A stretch of DNA of 64,000 nt from Phlyctochytrium arcticum (Eukaryota > Chytridiomycota > Chytridiomycetes > Chytridiales > Chytridiaceae), in NCBI GenBank assembly GCA_025602905.1, contig JAHLKI010000012.1, positions 496,001 through 560,000 of the forward strand, read 5' to 3'. The translations under genes were made by a program, and so were the position numbers. Under the pieces are notes generated by a model, which saw only the letters and a program-made list of their open reading frames with translations, was not told where the DNA came from and did not search any database. Below, in pieces: positions 35,889 through 47,767 of this stretch (its first letter is position 1; every line of letters begins with the position of its first letter).

Positions 35889-37024
35889 TTACGTGCTAAA
35901 CACTATCCAATTACATACTTCAAGCAGCAACAGAGATGTGTGGTGTGCGGGGCCGTGTGGATTGTCGTAGCGGATGTGTATGAAAGGAACGTGGTCGATG
36001 GTGGGTGAGAAGGAGGGGGGCGATATCACAAACTTCATTGGAACCGGAGTTAGCTTATCTGCGCCGAAAAGAAAAGGCCTGTCAGTATGACTTGTAACAA
36101 ACAATGCAAGAACAATAGCTGGGCGGGCAAGGACCTGAACCCTCGCACCCACCTTCTGCAAGCCGTACCAAATGAAGGCGTAAAAGAAATTGGAGAGGGA
36201 CGTGTGTGTTCGAGGTCAAGAGTTGTGGAAATCGTTGGGGTTGTGTGTGAAAAGGAGGGGGGAACGACATAGATATGGCAAAAGGTGTACGTCGATGAGC
36301 GATCGCAAGAACCCAGAGAAAGAAGGTACAAAACAAAAGGGAAAGAGCAAACACATCAGAGTGATTTTACAAACCATTGAATGCCCGATAATTGATCCAG
36401 TTTCGAGAATAGAGATGGTATAGAGATGGGGAGGAGGGGGGGAGGCATCTTTAGGCTCTTGATACATGGACAAAAAAAGCAATGGCAAAAGGGGGGTATG
36501 TTCTTTCAGCATTCGGCAGTTTTTGTGAGAGGGGGACTCTGAGTTGTGTTGTGCCCGGACCGGTTTTTTATGATTTCTTATCCCCGCTCACAATCCCTTT
36601 TTGCCCCCCCTTTTTATTTTGCACGAAAACAACAAGAGAAACTCACGTATCGTCGTCCACGATCCAGGAAGTGAATGTGTGCATGCCCCGAGCCAGAAAT
36701 GTGCCAATGGCTGCTCGACCCGTGGTCTGGAAAGGATTCGAAAAGGTGGTAAATAAACGGATTGAGATCTCATTGCTTTCGAGTGATACTTACGCTTGTT
36801 GAGGTTGTGGTCAGGGAGGATCCAAACTGGGAGGTGGGAGCGGCGGAGGAAGGTGTAGAGGTGGACGAGAAGCTAGCAGAGGGTGTGGAGGCGGAAAAGG
36901 TAGCGCTTGGGGCGGATGTAAAGGCGGATGGGGCGGGGGCAGAGGCAGCAAATCGGGGGGAGAAGGAGGCGGTTGTGCGGAAGGAAGACGAGCTCGCAGC
37001 TCTTCGGCAGGTATTGGCGGCCAT
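35889..37024 (-). CDS. small unrecognised protein, probably mitochondrial
   Basis: Exon 1 (37024-36794, MAANTCRRAASSSSFRTTAS...) is a 77-residue Ser/Ala/Arg-rich, acid-free leader like a mitochondrial presequence. Exon 2 (36726-36647) reads TTGRAAIGTFLARGMHTFTS WIVDDDT. The last exon ends at the stop 35891-35889 (KLTPVPMKFVISPPSFSPTI ... CNWIVFST); its acceptor is near 36052-36066 but the exact junction is uncertain. I do not recognise the protein; a small inner-membrane or assembly protein is possible. Confidence 0.4.
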
Positions 37025-37294
37025 TTTAAGTGTTGGTGAAGGTGATTGAAGCAAGATTGGGAAAACTCTCGAGAGACTTTTGTTGGAATTCAAAGATGGC
37101 GAGCGAGTTGCCATGGCACAAATGCTTACGTAAACGTGAATTCCGTGAAGTTTGCCGATGCCTTTGCTATATCCATTTGCCCTCTTTCCAAACCCAAAGA
37201 CGCTCTGTTCAAGAGACACATTTAACATCCTTTCATACTCGATATACTCGTTGCGCGTGGCTGGCTTCACCGGGACCTGAGTCTACTTTCGATG

Positions 37295-38600
37295 CCTGGT
37301 GATCAATCCAAGGGAAAGGGAGGGGGAGTGCTCCAAGTGTGGATGCGCGAGAGGACGAGGTGGTCGAGGACCATTGCTCTATTTTAATTTATAGGATTTA
37401 TACAGGATTACATCTGGGGATATCATCAAAGCACATTATTGTCATGACGGCCAAGAAGGCCGGTACTGCATTGAGTTCTCCAAGGAAATGGGCGGCCGCG
37501 GCCCGGATCCGGGTGTTCAAATTCCCGGACCCTTCACGCGACCGTTGGTCAGGCCGATGAATAACAGAGTGGGAGCCTTCCTGCTCCCATATGTGGATGC
37601 CAGCTGGACTTGTCCATCCGCTTCGAACGTTAGACGGAAACCTACAAATGAATATTTCAATATAGGCCAGTCTCACCCAATCCAGTAGAACGAATTCAAA
37701 ACTTACCCATCAGGGCAAAGATGTCTTCTAACTTGCGTGTAGTGCCGGTCGGTGTTGGCAAAGCAGAGACATTGTGGAGCTCCTTCTCCAATGTCTTCAC
37801 ATAATCTTGATACTTTTTGACCAGCTCTTGACATTTTGGTTTTTCGTCATAACCGGCCATCATGTTCTCCTGATCCGCAGCATAACGAATTCAAAGCTTA
37901 CCGACACCGGTTGCCGATATGATAGTGGCCACCGACGTTGCGACAGAGGTTGTACCATTCTACAACCGTGTTGGGGCTTCCGATGCTCTGGTGACCGGCG
38001 TCGTGTTGCAGCGCCTTTTTCCATTCACCAGGGAGATACTCGCTATCAACGTCAAGTTCTTGAAGGAGTCCGACCCAGTTCGCTTGTCGTCGGCTCAAAT
38101 GTTGCTGATGCTTGAAAAAAGATCAGAGATTTGTGATCGACGAACGCACGAAAGTGGCGTCCCAATAGGAGCTGTCGATTCGCCTTCAACGTTTTGACTA
38201 GGGCGAATGATTTCCTGTTCGTGAACTGGGTACCGTATCACTGCATCTCGCATACGTGGAGCAGAGACGGATGTGAGGAATTGATAGCCTAACCAAGAAT
38301 ATTTCGAGTTAGGCCGACCTGACCATATGCAGTGGATTGGATTCAAAATTTACCGGGTAGAAAGCAGTTCCTGAAATTCGTGCGCCTTTTCCCAATACTG
38401 GTCATTCGTTTCTAATGCCTCGGTTTCAGCCAGCAACTGGGCGCTTTCCTTCTCTTGATTGGATGTTTCCAAATCAAGTTTGTGATCTCCACGTCAGTGA
38501 CTTGAGTGAATCTCACGGCGGGCCTTCACCAACTCTGAATCAGCTGGATCTAGCGATCTTTTTTAGCATTGTATTGCGGGGATAATGGATCGGGATAAAT
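37295..38600 (-). pseudogene. coiled-coil cassette gene, copy 1 (degraded)
   Basis: Minus-strand pieces match the fuller copy at 60.5-62.5 kb. The family's near-identical intron occurs at 37642-37706 and 38289-38353, and a donor-only half is at 37874-37895. Reading frames between them are broken. A stray 50-base match to the outer inverted repeat (GGATGCGCGAGAGGACGAGG) lies near 37342. Confidence 0.6.
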
Positions 38601-38660
38601 AAACTGACCTGAGAATATGTCTAAAGCGGATGCGGTGGACAGTTTTGAACGAAGATTGTG
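38560..38660. other. conserved divergent junction, cassette 1
   Basis: The core GTATTGCGGGGATAA and the block reading GACAGTTTTGAACGAAGA are shared with 43295-43395, and in inverted form with 53590-53690 and 60430-60550. In each case it separates a coiled-coil gene from a short-protein module going the other way. Confidence 0.7.
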
Positions 38661-38808
38661 TGGAGATGCAAGGGATTCTGTCTCGCCGGCGTGGGAACGT
38701 GGTTGGAGGGCGGCTGGAATGCAAATGCGGCTCCTGGCACAGCCACCGCAAGCTCTCATGTCACCAATCAACTGTCAGTCGCAATCCCCAGCAATTCCCC
38801 AGATCGTG

Positions 38809-38817
38809 TATATAAAA
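38809..38817 (+). promoter_or_regulatory. TATA box of the short-protein module
   Basis: TATATAAAA, 134 bases before the ATG at 38951. The same TATATAAAG is at the equivalent place in the inverted copy (60257-60265, minus). Confidence 0.6.
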
Positions 38818-38950
38818 GAGGCCGTTAGGCTGCCCCCCGGAAGGAAGTTCCAACGCAATACCAGTCGACTGGCTTCAACCCCGGATCACAGATTTCATCC
38901 AGACTTCCAACGAGATTCAAAGAATCTCCAAACGCCAAGATCTGAGCCAA

Positions 38951-39079
38951 GATGACTTTCAGCCTCGGCCTAGACCATATACTGCACCAGGACCAGGACC
39001 TGGAACTCGAATTTGATTCCAAGGCTATCCACGAAATTCATTTGCCAAACCGCAAGGAACTCATACGGCCTATTTCCTG
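38951..39079 (+). CDS. short family protein (MTFSLGLDH type), 42 aa
   Basis: Starts MTFSLGLDHILHQDQDLELE and contains IHEIHLPNRKEL. The copy at 60125-59991 is 44 aa with one more QD pair. The module also occurs inside the coiled-coil copy near 42200 in another frame. The position after a TATA box and conservation of the frame between two copies support translation; function unknown. It may be a first exon of the gene that follows. Confidence 0.4.
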
Positions 39080-39142
39080 AGACCCACCACCGATTTTACA
39101 CCACGTCAATCTCAACCGTTCTCCCCTCACATCAATAAGACT

Positions 39143-39735
39143 TTGACCACCACCACCCCAGACGACTTCCTACCGCAATTTTTTTTTTCTTTCGAGGAGT
39201 TCAAAGATTACTTTGAGCACCGGGCGTCTGATCACGACGACGCGATCGCCCTTTTCGAGAGGCTGGCCACTCTGGAGGGCATCGACATGGACCTGCTATT
39301 TGCCAGAAAGGCTGAGGCCGTTCACGAAACTATGTGTTGCGCGATCGCTTGTTTGCGTGACCACTACCACAAGTACGGGCCGAGGCCGCTGCGCAACAAG
39401 GCCTTTCGATGGATGCAAAGCATGGTACATGCTCTACATGAAGCGTCGCATGGGCTTTGTACTAACGACAAGTTCGCTTAATTTTATAGATGAACAGCTG
39501 GGATGATTTTGCAAAATACTACTGCACAAAGCAGGCCCGACTCCACTACTATGAGGAGGTTTCCCGCGAAACGGCACTGGCCGTGCGCCGCCACGGGAAG
39601 CGCAAGGCGGAGGACGGAGTGGTCACCTCTGTCGAGAAACGGCAGCGTACACGCACAGAATCTTCCGACGAATGCAGCATTGAGTTCGACGAACCGTTCC
39701 CGTGTCAATATGCTCACGGTTTGGTGCTTGCCTAA
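39143..39735 (+). CDS. family short protein (FEEFKDYFEH type), start codon lost
   Basis: Two exons, to 39424 and from 39490 (65-base intron, GTACAT..TATAG), in phase, about 175 aa. Exon 1 has FFFSFEEFKDYFEHRASDHD DAIALFERLATLEGID; exon 2 is MNSWDDFAKYYCTKQARLHY and a basic, nuclear-localisation-like stretch (HGKRKAEDG, EKRQRTRTES). The intact paralogue at 58734 begins with ATG; here the aligned codon is AAG and the frame begins only at TTG 39143. No known domain; helical and lineage-specific. Confidence 0.5.
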
Positions 39736-41043
39736 AAGAAAGAATCGATTCATTTTTGTGTGATTTGGAAATTGTTGTTCTCGGATTCTTGGGCTCTAAA
39801 TATTTATACATCATCAATATAGTACTGTTTATATTGTTCTTGGAAGCTGTTCGGCCTCATTGTTTCTTACTTGTGCCTGAGATTTTGGAGAATGCGGCAA
39901 CCAATGGAAGAGTTTGATGCTGGTGAGGAGGGTGTCGCATCTTCTTTGATGGAGTCGCTGAGCTCCTCCAAAGCTTTCGGGACTAGTTTCGTTGTAACAC
40001 TACGCAGGACTTCGCGTGGTTATAAATTGGGACTTGATTGCGACCGACAACTTCAAGCGGTATCTCTCCGGCCTCCAAGCAGCAAGTTCTCGATGGGTGC
40101 TTTGTTGGCGATGTTTTCTTTTTTTCGAGAAACCCCTATTGGTGTCGTTCCATATAGCGCGTCCTATGTTCCCTGGGCAGTTTTTTTAATGTCGGAGTAT
40201 GATTCGGTTCCCGGTTGTTACTTATTTGTGTTGTTCTTTTTCCGTTTTCACGAAAATTGCCTTGTAGGGGCGTCCACTCCTCATCAGTGCGGGCGACAAG
40301 AAGGCAGAGTTCAAGTAATGTGGCATACAGTATATAATTAGAGTGATGGTATATTCGAGTATTCTCGCCTCGACGGCGTAAGTGCGCATAGTATTGGAGA
40401 TACTATTCAATGTATTCCCGTTTTGGCGACCGGGATAGCCTCACAGTATGCGTCAAGGACAAGGTGAGGGTGAGCGGGTTAAGACTCCTTCTCCGGCCAT
40501 CAGTCCACTAGCAACTGCTCAGTCATAAAAGTTCGTGCGATTTGGGCGACGAGCGCTTCCAGAGGAAGCGGGGATGGTAATCACAAACACGGTCGAACCA
40601 ATGTATGGCTGTGAAATGACTAAAGCGCTGCCGATAGCGGAAAGGCTGGGTCTATCTATAGATAGGGCCAGATGGTGGGTGGAAGGTATTTGTGTTTTGC
40701 GATGGTAGTAGCGCAGCAAAACTTGAGAAAGGCGAGAGAGGTATACGCGATGGTGGCAGGAACCGTTTTTGCAATGCCAGTGGTTTAGAGCAACTGGCGG
40801 TCCATGATGCTATACTGTGGGTGTTTCGAAATGACACGTGTAACCGGGGGAGTGCGCAGCAGGCAACGGTAGGCCTACCGAGCCAAATAGGACCAAAAAA
40901 GCTGGACAGACAAAAATGCAGAAATCATGGACGAGCAATAACTTGATAAATTACGCCCACAAATCAAAAACATTTTAGTGATCAGTTCAAAATCAGTAAG
41001 TAGTAGGGGAAAGTCTTTTAGACCAGTCATATATTTTTAAAAA

Positions 41044-41604
41044 TTGGAGGAGATATTGACGAAGGCAGGATTGCCCGCTCCTTGGCCGTCAGACCTGAAG
41101 AGGGTAGTTATGAGACGAAGAAGAAACGCCAGCAAGATCGGATCGCCTCCGCACTCTTGCTATCCAAATCCTTACCCTTCAATGCCAACCCCCGTGCGAG
41201 CTCACAAGCTGCAATCCTTTCTCAAGCGGGCAAATACTGCTGTGCCTACATCCTCAACCACCTCGTCCTCTCGCGCATCCACACCCGGAGCAATCCCCCA
41301 CCACCCCTTCCTTCCTGCCAGCTCGGCGACGCGCGACAAGACAATCGAGTACGAAAGAGCCATTGATGCCCGCGGGCTTACCACGATGCACCATTTAGCG
41401 GAGGGGGAAAAATTTGGGACAGTCCTTAAAACAGACTTTTCCCTTTATGGTTTTGGTAAAGTATTCATTTATTCAAAGAAAAATCAAGTATTGCTAGGGT
41501 CATCCCGGCGAACAACGCCGGGACTGACCCCAGTTGGTCCATGTAGTATTTTTTCATGGCTTCAATTTGGCGAAGGCATTTGCCTGACCCGCCCACCAAC
41601 GTGA
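41044..41604 (+). CDS. unrecognised ORF in the inverted repeat, left copy
   Basis: MEEILTKAGLPAPWPSDLKR, then a basic, Ser/Pro/Thr-rich stretch (SSTTSSSRASTPG) and EYERAIDARGLTTMHH. 186 codons here; the near-identical copy at 62957-62454 diverges after TDFSLYGFGK through an indel, so only the first ~140 residues are shared. The last part is antisense to the 3' end of the coiled-coil gene. Could be noncoding. Confidence 0.3.
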   Translation: MEEILTKAGLPAPWPSDLKRVVMRRRRNASKIGSPPHSCYPNPYPSMPTPVRAHKLQSFLKRANTAVPTSSTTSSSRASTPGAIPHHPFLPASSATRDKTIEYERAIDARGLTTMHHLAEGEKFGTVLKTDFSLYGFGKVFIYSKKNQVLLGSSRRTTPGLTPVGPCSIFSWLQFGEGICLTRPPT

Positions 41605-43294
41605 TTTCGCCTGATTCGGCGAATATGGTGGGGTAACTTGTCCCCACCGCATATATTGATGAGAAATGGACGCCTCCGTCCTTCACCTCGACTCTATAAC
41701 CTACAAATGAATATTAAATAGGCCGGTCTCACACTATCCAGTCGAACGAATTCAAAGCTTACCTAACAAATCGAATATGTTGGTGGGGCCGGTTGGTGTG
41801 GGCAACTCAGAGATATTGTCGAGCTGTTTCTCCAATATCTTTACATACTCTTGATACTGGTTCAAAAGCTCTTGAGATTTTGGGTTTTCGTCATTACCGG
41901 CCATCGCTGCTCGCAGGATATGGTTGGTGCTGATCCCCGACTTCGCTCTGCCCGCTGCAGATTGCCTTTGGTGATTTCGAATTTTTTCTCGAGATGTTTG
42001 GCCCACGATTGCCATTCGCTAACCGACCTTTCGAGACTGGTCATTTTGTTTTGAAATTGCTGATTTTTAATATTACCAATCCCGTAGTTTAACCTGAGCT
42101 GTCTGTTGTTTTTCTCGAGCTCGGCCAGTTTGCGACTCAGCGTGTAGGGAGAGTCAGTTCCTTGCAGTTTGGCAAATGAATGTCGTGGATTGTATTGGGA
42201 TCGGATTCCACTTTCAGGTTCCGGTCCTGGTACAGTATATGGTCTAGGCCGAGGCAGAAAGTCGTCCAAATGGAATCGCAGCACGTCAATTGTTTCTTGT
42301 GCCAATTCCCAACTTTCCTCAACCCATTTCAATTTCGCACTCTGAGCTTCGAGTTGCGCTTCCAGTTCACGGGCCCGAAGCTGCGATTCACCCAGTTCCC
42401 TTCCTAGACGAGTGATGTTCGAGTTGAATCGCTGCCGCTCCAAACCACCCATCCCATGCTTAGTGTATCTGTAGAGTTGTGCAAAGCGAGCGTTTTGGCG
42501 TGATCGGTTACTAGCTTGTCGGAGATTGAGAGTTTCGAACTTGAGGTCGCATAGTATAAAAATCCACTATACTATCGGTTCGTGAACACACATCCTCTAA
42601 ACAGTCAGTTGAGGAGTGCTCTTTTTCGAGTCCGTAGTTTCGGCCACAACACGCAGCTGGAACAGCGTGCGACTAAGTTCGCGGGCAGAGTCAATGCCCG
42701 TATCATGCTGGTCTTCCAAGATTTTTGTCCAGCGCGCCTGTCAAATGAGTCACTTCCAGGACAAGCACGCCAGAACGAGTGATGCGCTGCAATAAGGCCA
42801 GCTTCTCTTTCTTGAGACGCTCAGTATTCTCTTGCATGAGTTCGATGATCCGGGAATTTTTGGCTTGATTGGCTTGATTGAGGCGGGTAAGTTCTGAATT
42901 TCGGCTATAGTCAGAACTTGTTGACCTACTGCAATGAATGGCCCGGGTTACTCACCATCAAGGTTTCGCTTGATTATGTTCAAGTCTTCACTTGGGCCCC
43001 CCGAGCCTCGGCATTGGTACATCTGCGTTCCAGATCAGGGTAAATTTCCCTTCCTCTTATGGCCGAGTCAGCTTGTCTCTCCAGGTACGAAAAGATATCA
43101 GTTTGTTTTACCGTTTGATGAGAAGTGCAAATTCCGCTTCTGATCCCTCGATTTCAGCAACAGGGTGCTTTCCTTCTCTTGATTGAGTGTTTCCAAATCA
43201 AAAAGTCTGTGATCTGTGGATGCCGCCACGGCGATGACTTTACGCCGCTGCTCTTTTGAGTTTGCGACGAATGTCACGGCAGGCCTTCACCAGC
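41465..43294 (-). pseudogene. coiled-coil cassette gene, copy 2 (frameshifted)
   Basis: 3' exon 41700-41465 (KDGGVHFSSIYAVGTSYPTI ... FSLNK), family intron 41701-41762, then a coiled-coil exon upstream with TLSRKLAELEKNNRQLRLNY and MTSLERSVSEWQSWAKHL. A deletion near 41930 (where the other copy reads GLAQEANHIL) shifts the frame. Further up, the MTFSLG module is fused in a different frame (LDDFLPRPRPYTVPGPEPES). Pieces equivalent to 60.96-61.29 kb continue to about 43 kb. Confidence 0.65.
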
Positions 43295-43395
43295 TCTGGA
43301 TCTAGAGATCCTGTTTAGCATGGTATTGCGGGGACAACAGATTGGGATAAAAGTGACCTGAGAACATGTCTACAGCGGTTGCGGTTGACAGTTTT
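43295..43395. other. conserved divergent junction, cassette 2
   Basis: Second copy of the junction (GTATTGCGGGGACAA, GTTTTGAACGAAGATTGTCT). The divergent short-protein side is cut off at about 43540, just before the PHD gene's 3' end. Confidence 0.7.
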
Positions 43396-43647
43396 GAACG
43401 AAGATTGTCTGGAGATGCAGATTGAATTGAATCGGTCGCGCGGAGAGCCCGCGTGGGAACATAGGTTGGAGGGCGGCTGGAATGCAGATCTTGGCTCTCG
43501 GTTGGTGGCACAACCACAGCAGCTCCAAGGCCATCGTTATATTATTTACATGGATCGACAAAGACAAATAATGAATTAAACAAGTGTTTTTCTTGTGAAT
43601 GTATTGCTGTTCTGAAAGAACGGAATGAACGGTAACCACCATGTTCA

Positions 43648-45442
43648 TCATCGACGAGAATGTGACCCAAAACGCTCCTGAAACTTGATTAATGCGCGGT
43701 TCAGGCGATCCAACATTTCAAGACTCGTCTCTTCCCTTGGTGGTGGCCCGGCCGTTGACGATATTGGGGTTATGCTTGAATCGGGCATGTCGGTTGATGG
43801 AGGCTTGGAAGGATCTGTGGCGGAGGGTGGTGGTTGTAGGGGAGAGGGAGATTCAGTAGTAGTTGGATTAGCAGAGCGCATCTCGTCTGGAGAGCGCATC
43901 AATTCGGGTGCAGAGCCAGCAGGCGATGGAAGCGGAATCAAGGGTCGTTTTGACGGCGGTGTTTGTGCTGCTGTAGAGTTGTCTTTCGTGGTCAGCAGCA
44001 ACGCTGGCTTGCCATGGTCACCCTCGGCTGGCTCATCAGGAATACAAAATTTGGGTTCTGCTGCCATCGACACCTGAAGGCGCGTAATGTAGTCGGACAG
44101 CTGCTTGACGCGTTTGTTCATCTCGCCTAGAGTTGAACGGGCGTGGGGAATACGGACTTTGACCGTATAAGGTTCAGATTCGTGGGTATTTGTTGCAGGG
44201 GATGGATGGGAGGCTTGATCGGTCACGTCTCTATTTGATGGATGGCGATTGAGGGTGCGTTGGGGACGGGTGGATTTACCGTTCCGGGTATTGTGATGGG
44301 TGGTGTTGTTATTTGAGGCTTTACGAGATGGTGGATCCACTTTGGCTCGTTTACTTTTGATTTCCGGCTCAGGCTCTTCATTCGTCACATTTGCACGGCC
44401 ATTTGTGACTGGACTTTTGACTTCAGCCGACAACTTTGGTGTCAGTGGTGCCTTGTCTTGAGCGTGTTTGGGTGAATCCATAACCAGTGGAGTCGGGGAA
44501 TCAATTTGTTCCCGCTTTCGCTTTGCCGACAGTGGAACATCCGACACAGCAGAGACTGATTCTGATGTGCGACGACGAGTCTCTTGCAGACCATTGACCG
44601 ACACTCGGAGTTCAGTTGTTGGGGCACTCTCTACTTGGGCAAATTAGATTAGCTGACTACCAAGTTTTAAAAAAGTGCAAACATTACCAGTCGGGGACTT
44701 GTCTTCCTTGACATCGTGTGACGATCGTCGACTTGGGCTATCCCCACTTTGGCTTTGAGCGTCTGGGTGGGCGTCGGCAGCTCCAGTTTCGTCAAACATG
44801 AGCAGCTCGGTGTAGGGTTGGGCAGCTTCGCGACTATTCATCGTATTGCGCTTTTTTGGCCCGGATTTTGCAGCAGCAGATGTTGGAGAAATGCGAGTTG
44901 GCGTTGCTACTGGTGGTGGAGGAACGTGTGGGCGCTCTCTTGCTGCTATTGCTGCTGCTCGTTGTGGGTGACTTCTGTAGTGCGCGACAAAGAAGGTAAG
45001 GTCAGAATGGCGAAGATTTTGGGGGGAATGACAGAAGAACGTACCGAAAGTGATGTGCCGGCTGACAGCGTTCACAGTAGTAGTGTTTGGGAAGTTTGCG
45101 GGGGTTGACGTTCATGCATTCGCAATGCTGCCAGACAAAACAATCTTCACACTGGACCATGACGCCGAACGAATCTGTATTCGAAGAAGGCAGAATGAGC
45201 GGCGATTCTCAGAGGAGGACCACCTCAAAGATCAAGGTCAACTCACCGGTGCGCCCGCATAAACATCGAGTTACTTCATCGTCTTCCGTGTCGCCGTACT
45301 CAACAATCTCTTCAAAGCGACTCACGCCGCCTTTGGTCGCTATAAGCGTTGCTGTCAGTACCGGTCAGGGAACTCTTTTCCTCAACAACAGGCTGTCCCG
45401 AAGAAACTCCAGGACGGCAAAGAACACGGCTAACTTACCCAT
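43648..45442 (-). CDS. PHD-finger protein, Cti6-like
   Basis: Five exons close in phase to 498 aa: 45442-45439 (only 4 bases, ATG G), 45339-45247, 45174-45045, 44974-44688 and 44630-43648. The PHD finger spans exons 2-4: VTRCLCGRTG, VQCEDCFVWQHCECM, HYYCERCQPAH (C4-H-C3 order). Downstream are KKRNTMNSREAAQPY and, near the C-terminus, a conserved helix (STLGEMNKRVKQLSDYITRL) amid Ser/Pro/Lys-rich sequence. Cti6 and relatives bridge histone marks to the Rpd3L deacetylase complex; EVTRCLCG and TMNSR resemble that group, so a chromatin role in the nucleus is likely. Confidence 0.78.
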
Positions 45443-45789
45443 TGCGTTGTCGTTGTCGTCGTCGTCCTGTCGTCGGGGCTCCGAATCCAGCGTGCAAAAG
45501 CTCCAGTAAACCAGTTTTTCGCCGGCAGGTCGCAGCAGGCCGTCGCAGAGCAGTTGCGGGTAAAGTCGTCAGGCCCAAGAAGATGTAATTGCCGTTGGAC
45601 CGAGCGGAAATGAGTGCTAAAGGGCCCCTTCTTCCGTTCAAAAGTCGTTTCTCGAGAGGCCACTTTCTGAGGCGAGGGCTCGCGGTCACGTGCGCACATT
45701 TGGTAAGCAGATCGCCGCTTCAATTTCCGCTCGGGATTTCAATTTGAGCATGATATTGGACCTTTCACCAGTTAATATTGTAGCAAAAT
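45443..45789. promoter_or_regulatory. divergent intergenic region, PHD gene / DRC5
   Basis: 347 bases between divergent ATGs, GC-rich in the middle; no TATA box or coding signal seen. Confidence 0.4.
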
Positions 45790-47767
45790 ATGACCGACGT
45801 CTTGCCCTTGCCAACCATGCCAGAGGGTGCGGGCTCGGGGCCGCCCCCGTCGGCTGCCAGTGTGACAGCTCCGACGACGGCAACACCAGCTATGGCGGAG
45901 ACGGCCCCCCCAAGTGCAGCAGTAGCAGAGGTTAAAAGATCCAACCCAGATCTAACCAAACAGCCCAATAGTGCGGCAGCACCACCACCTACAGGTCCCG
46001 CGAGCGCTGCACCACCACCAGCAGCAGCTCCTCCTCCCCCCATCGACACCAAGCCAGGACTCTTTGAAGCCTCCGGCATGGCACCCCCACCGGACTCGCT
46101 GAGCGGAGCAACAAAGGCCCAAGTCATCAGCAATCAGCGCCGGGTGATTGCAGAAGATCCAGAATGGAATCTGGCGGCCGTAGAGAATCTGAGCGAGCTT
46201 TGTCTCAAGTCCATCGTTGCTAATTTCGAGAGTAAGCTACTGCGCAACTGCACTTCCCACCCCATGAACCTAACTGACGTTCTTTTGTTCCAAAGAGCGA
46301 CCGGTACTACAAGGGATACCCACAAAATACCGCGAACATGTTCTGTCGGCCATTTCCGTAGAGATGCCATTGCAGATCACGGCTCCCCTCATTCCCGACG
46401 ACATTTACTGGAAACGCAAGGCCACTGCGACGTTCAAGCTTTGCGACCCCGCCGCCCACGGAAATGTATGGAAGCGCTTATTCTTTGAAAAGCACATGCG
46501 TCAAGTCATTGAGCGGTATATCCCCGGACTCATCAAGTTGGAGGATCTAGTGACCGAACTCGACTTGGCCGCACCGTACGTTCAGACTCTAAAGTTGAAC
46601 CAACTGCTGCCGGAAGGATATCCACCATCAGCCCTAGTCAGTGCAGACGAGAAGAAGTTGGACCATACAAAGAAAACCGTCAAGGAGCCCACGAGTGTCG
46701 GTTTGGACAAGGCCAATACGGACATGACATCCAAAGATTTGCTGCGCGCCAACGGACCACCGGATCATTTGGACATCGGTCTCATTCTCTCCAAACTGGC
46801 CAAGGTGTCGCAAATCAGCCTCTACTACGGGTGAGCAGATGACTGTGGTTGAAGCGAAGCCTTATGTCGGGTCTAACGCGTGTTGCGTCTGACAGAGTAC
46901 GCGATTGTGGAATCAATTTCGACTGGCAATACTTTGGAATGACACTGAACGACTGCATTTCCCTCTCCAACGCCCTGAAATCATCCTCGAATTTGACCGA
47001 GTTGACCATTCAGGCCAGCCAAATCAATGATGACCAGTGCAGACTACTCGCCTCTGCACTCCTACCAAACACCACGCTCAAATCTCTAGGTAACTTCTTA
47101 TGCAGCCCCCTCTCCCTTCATATGCTAATTGAAAGCTATAGACATTTCACATAATCGGATTGGCGACGACGGAGCCCGTGGACTCGCCAAGCTCCTGTCG
47201 AACAAAGTAACCACTCTCACGTCCCTCAACCTCACCAACAACAAAATCGCCCGTCACGGCGCCAAATGTCTCGGAGCAGCGCTCACCCAAAACTCTGCCC
47301 TGACCCACCTGGCCCTCTCTATGAACTTCGTGACCGATGCCGGAGGCGCAAGTCTGGTCCAAGACTTGAAACAAAACACGACCCTCCAAAGACTGCAGTT
47401 GAGCAGCAATGGACTGGGTATCGCGTCCGTCAATGCCGTCTGTGACCTTTTAAAACATAACGGGCGCGCATTGGTATTCCTGGACCTGAGTTGCAACAAG
47501 CTGGGAAAGACTGTGGTGGGAAAGGCACCAGAGAGCTCTACTGCGTCGGAGAGTAAATTTGATACGGATGCTGCGGGAAAATTGTTGCTGGAGGCTGTGA
47601 GCCAAAATAAGGTGAGATATGCGATCATCCGCAAAATCTGATGTGACATCGAACTGACGATGAAACTACAGTACGTAACAACCCTCGACTTGCGGTCCAC
47701 CCAAATCTCGGAGGAATACACGGTCGCAATACAAGGGATTGTGCAGGAAAATAAGGGAACGGGTTGA
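45790..47767 (+). CDS. dynein regulatory complex subunit 5-like (TCTE1/DRC5), LRR protein
   Basis: Five exons, 45790-46231, 46296-46830, 46896-47089, 47142-47611 and 47672-47767, close in phase to 578 aa. After an Ala/Pro-rich N-terminus comes the family block EDPEWNLAAVENLSELCLKS, VLQGIPTKYREHVLSAISVE, PLQITAPLIPDDIYWKR and HGNVWKRLFFEKHM. The C-terminal half is leucine-rich repeats (LKSLDISHNRIGDDGARGLA, LTSLNLTNNKIARHGAKCLG, LQRLQLSSNGLG). In animals and algae DRC5 is part of the nexin-dynein regulatory complex of motile axonemes. Its presence indicates a flagellated stage. Confidence 0.88.

Larger units (their letters stand above)
40001..43540. repeat. left arm of a large inverted duplication
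   Basis: Matches 60300-64000 in inverted orientation (x pairs with about 104001-x). From 40001 to ~41460 I see only about three substitutions; from 41465 to ~42155 proteins differ at roughly one residue in six to ten; beyond that the match is patchy but the order of modules is kept. Between 39736 and 41043 no gene is recognised. Confidence 0.9.

Noticed and set aside
36112..36160. tRNA-like segment with a GGTTCAGGTCC box
   Set aside because: No matching acceptor or anticodon arm could be folded around it.
38617..38955. 112-codon frame before the MTFSLG module as a protein gene
   Set aside because: A conserved TATA box lies inside it, and the frame is not kept between copies (fused in one, shifted in the other); it looks like promoter and leader.
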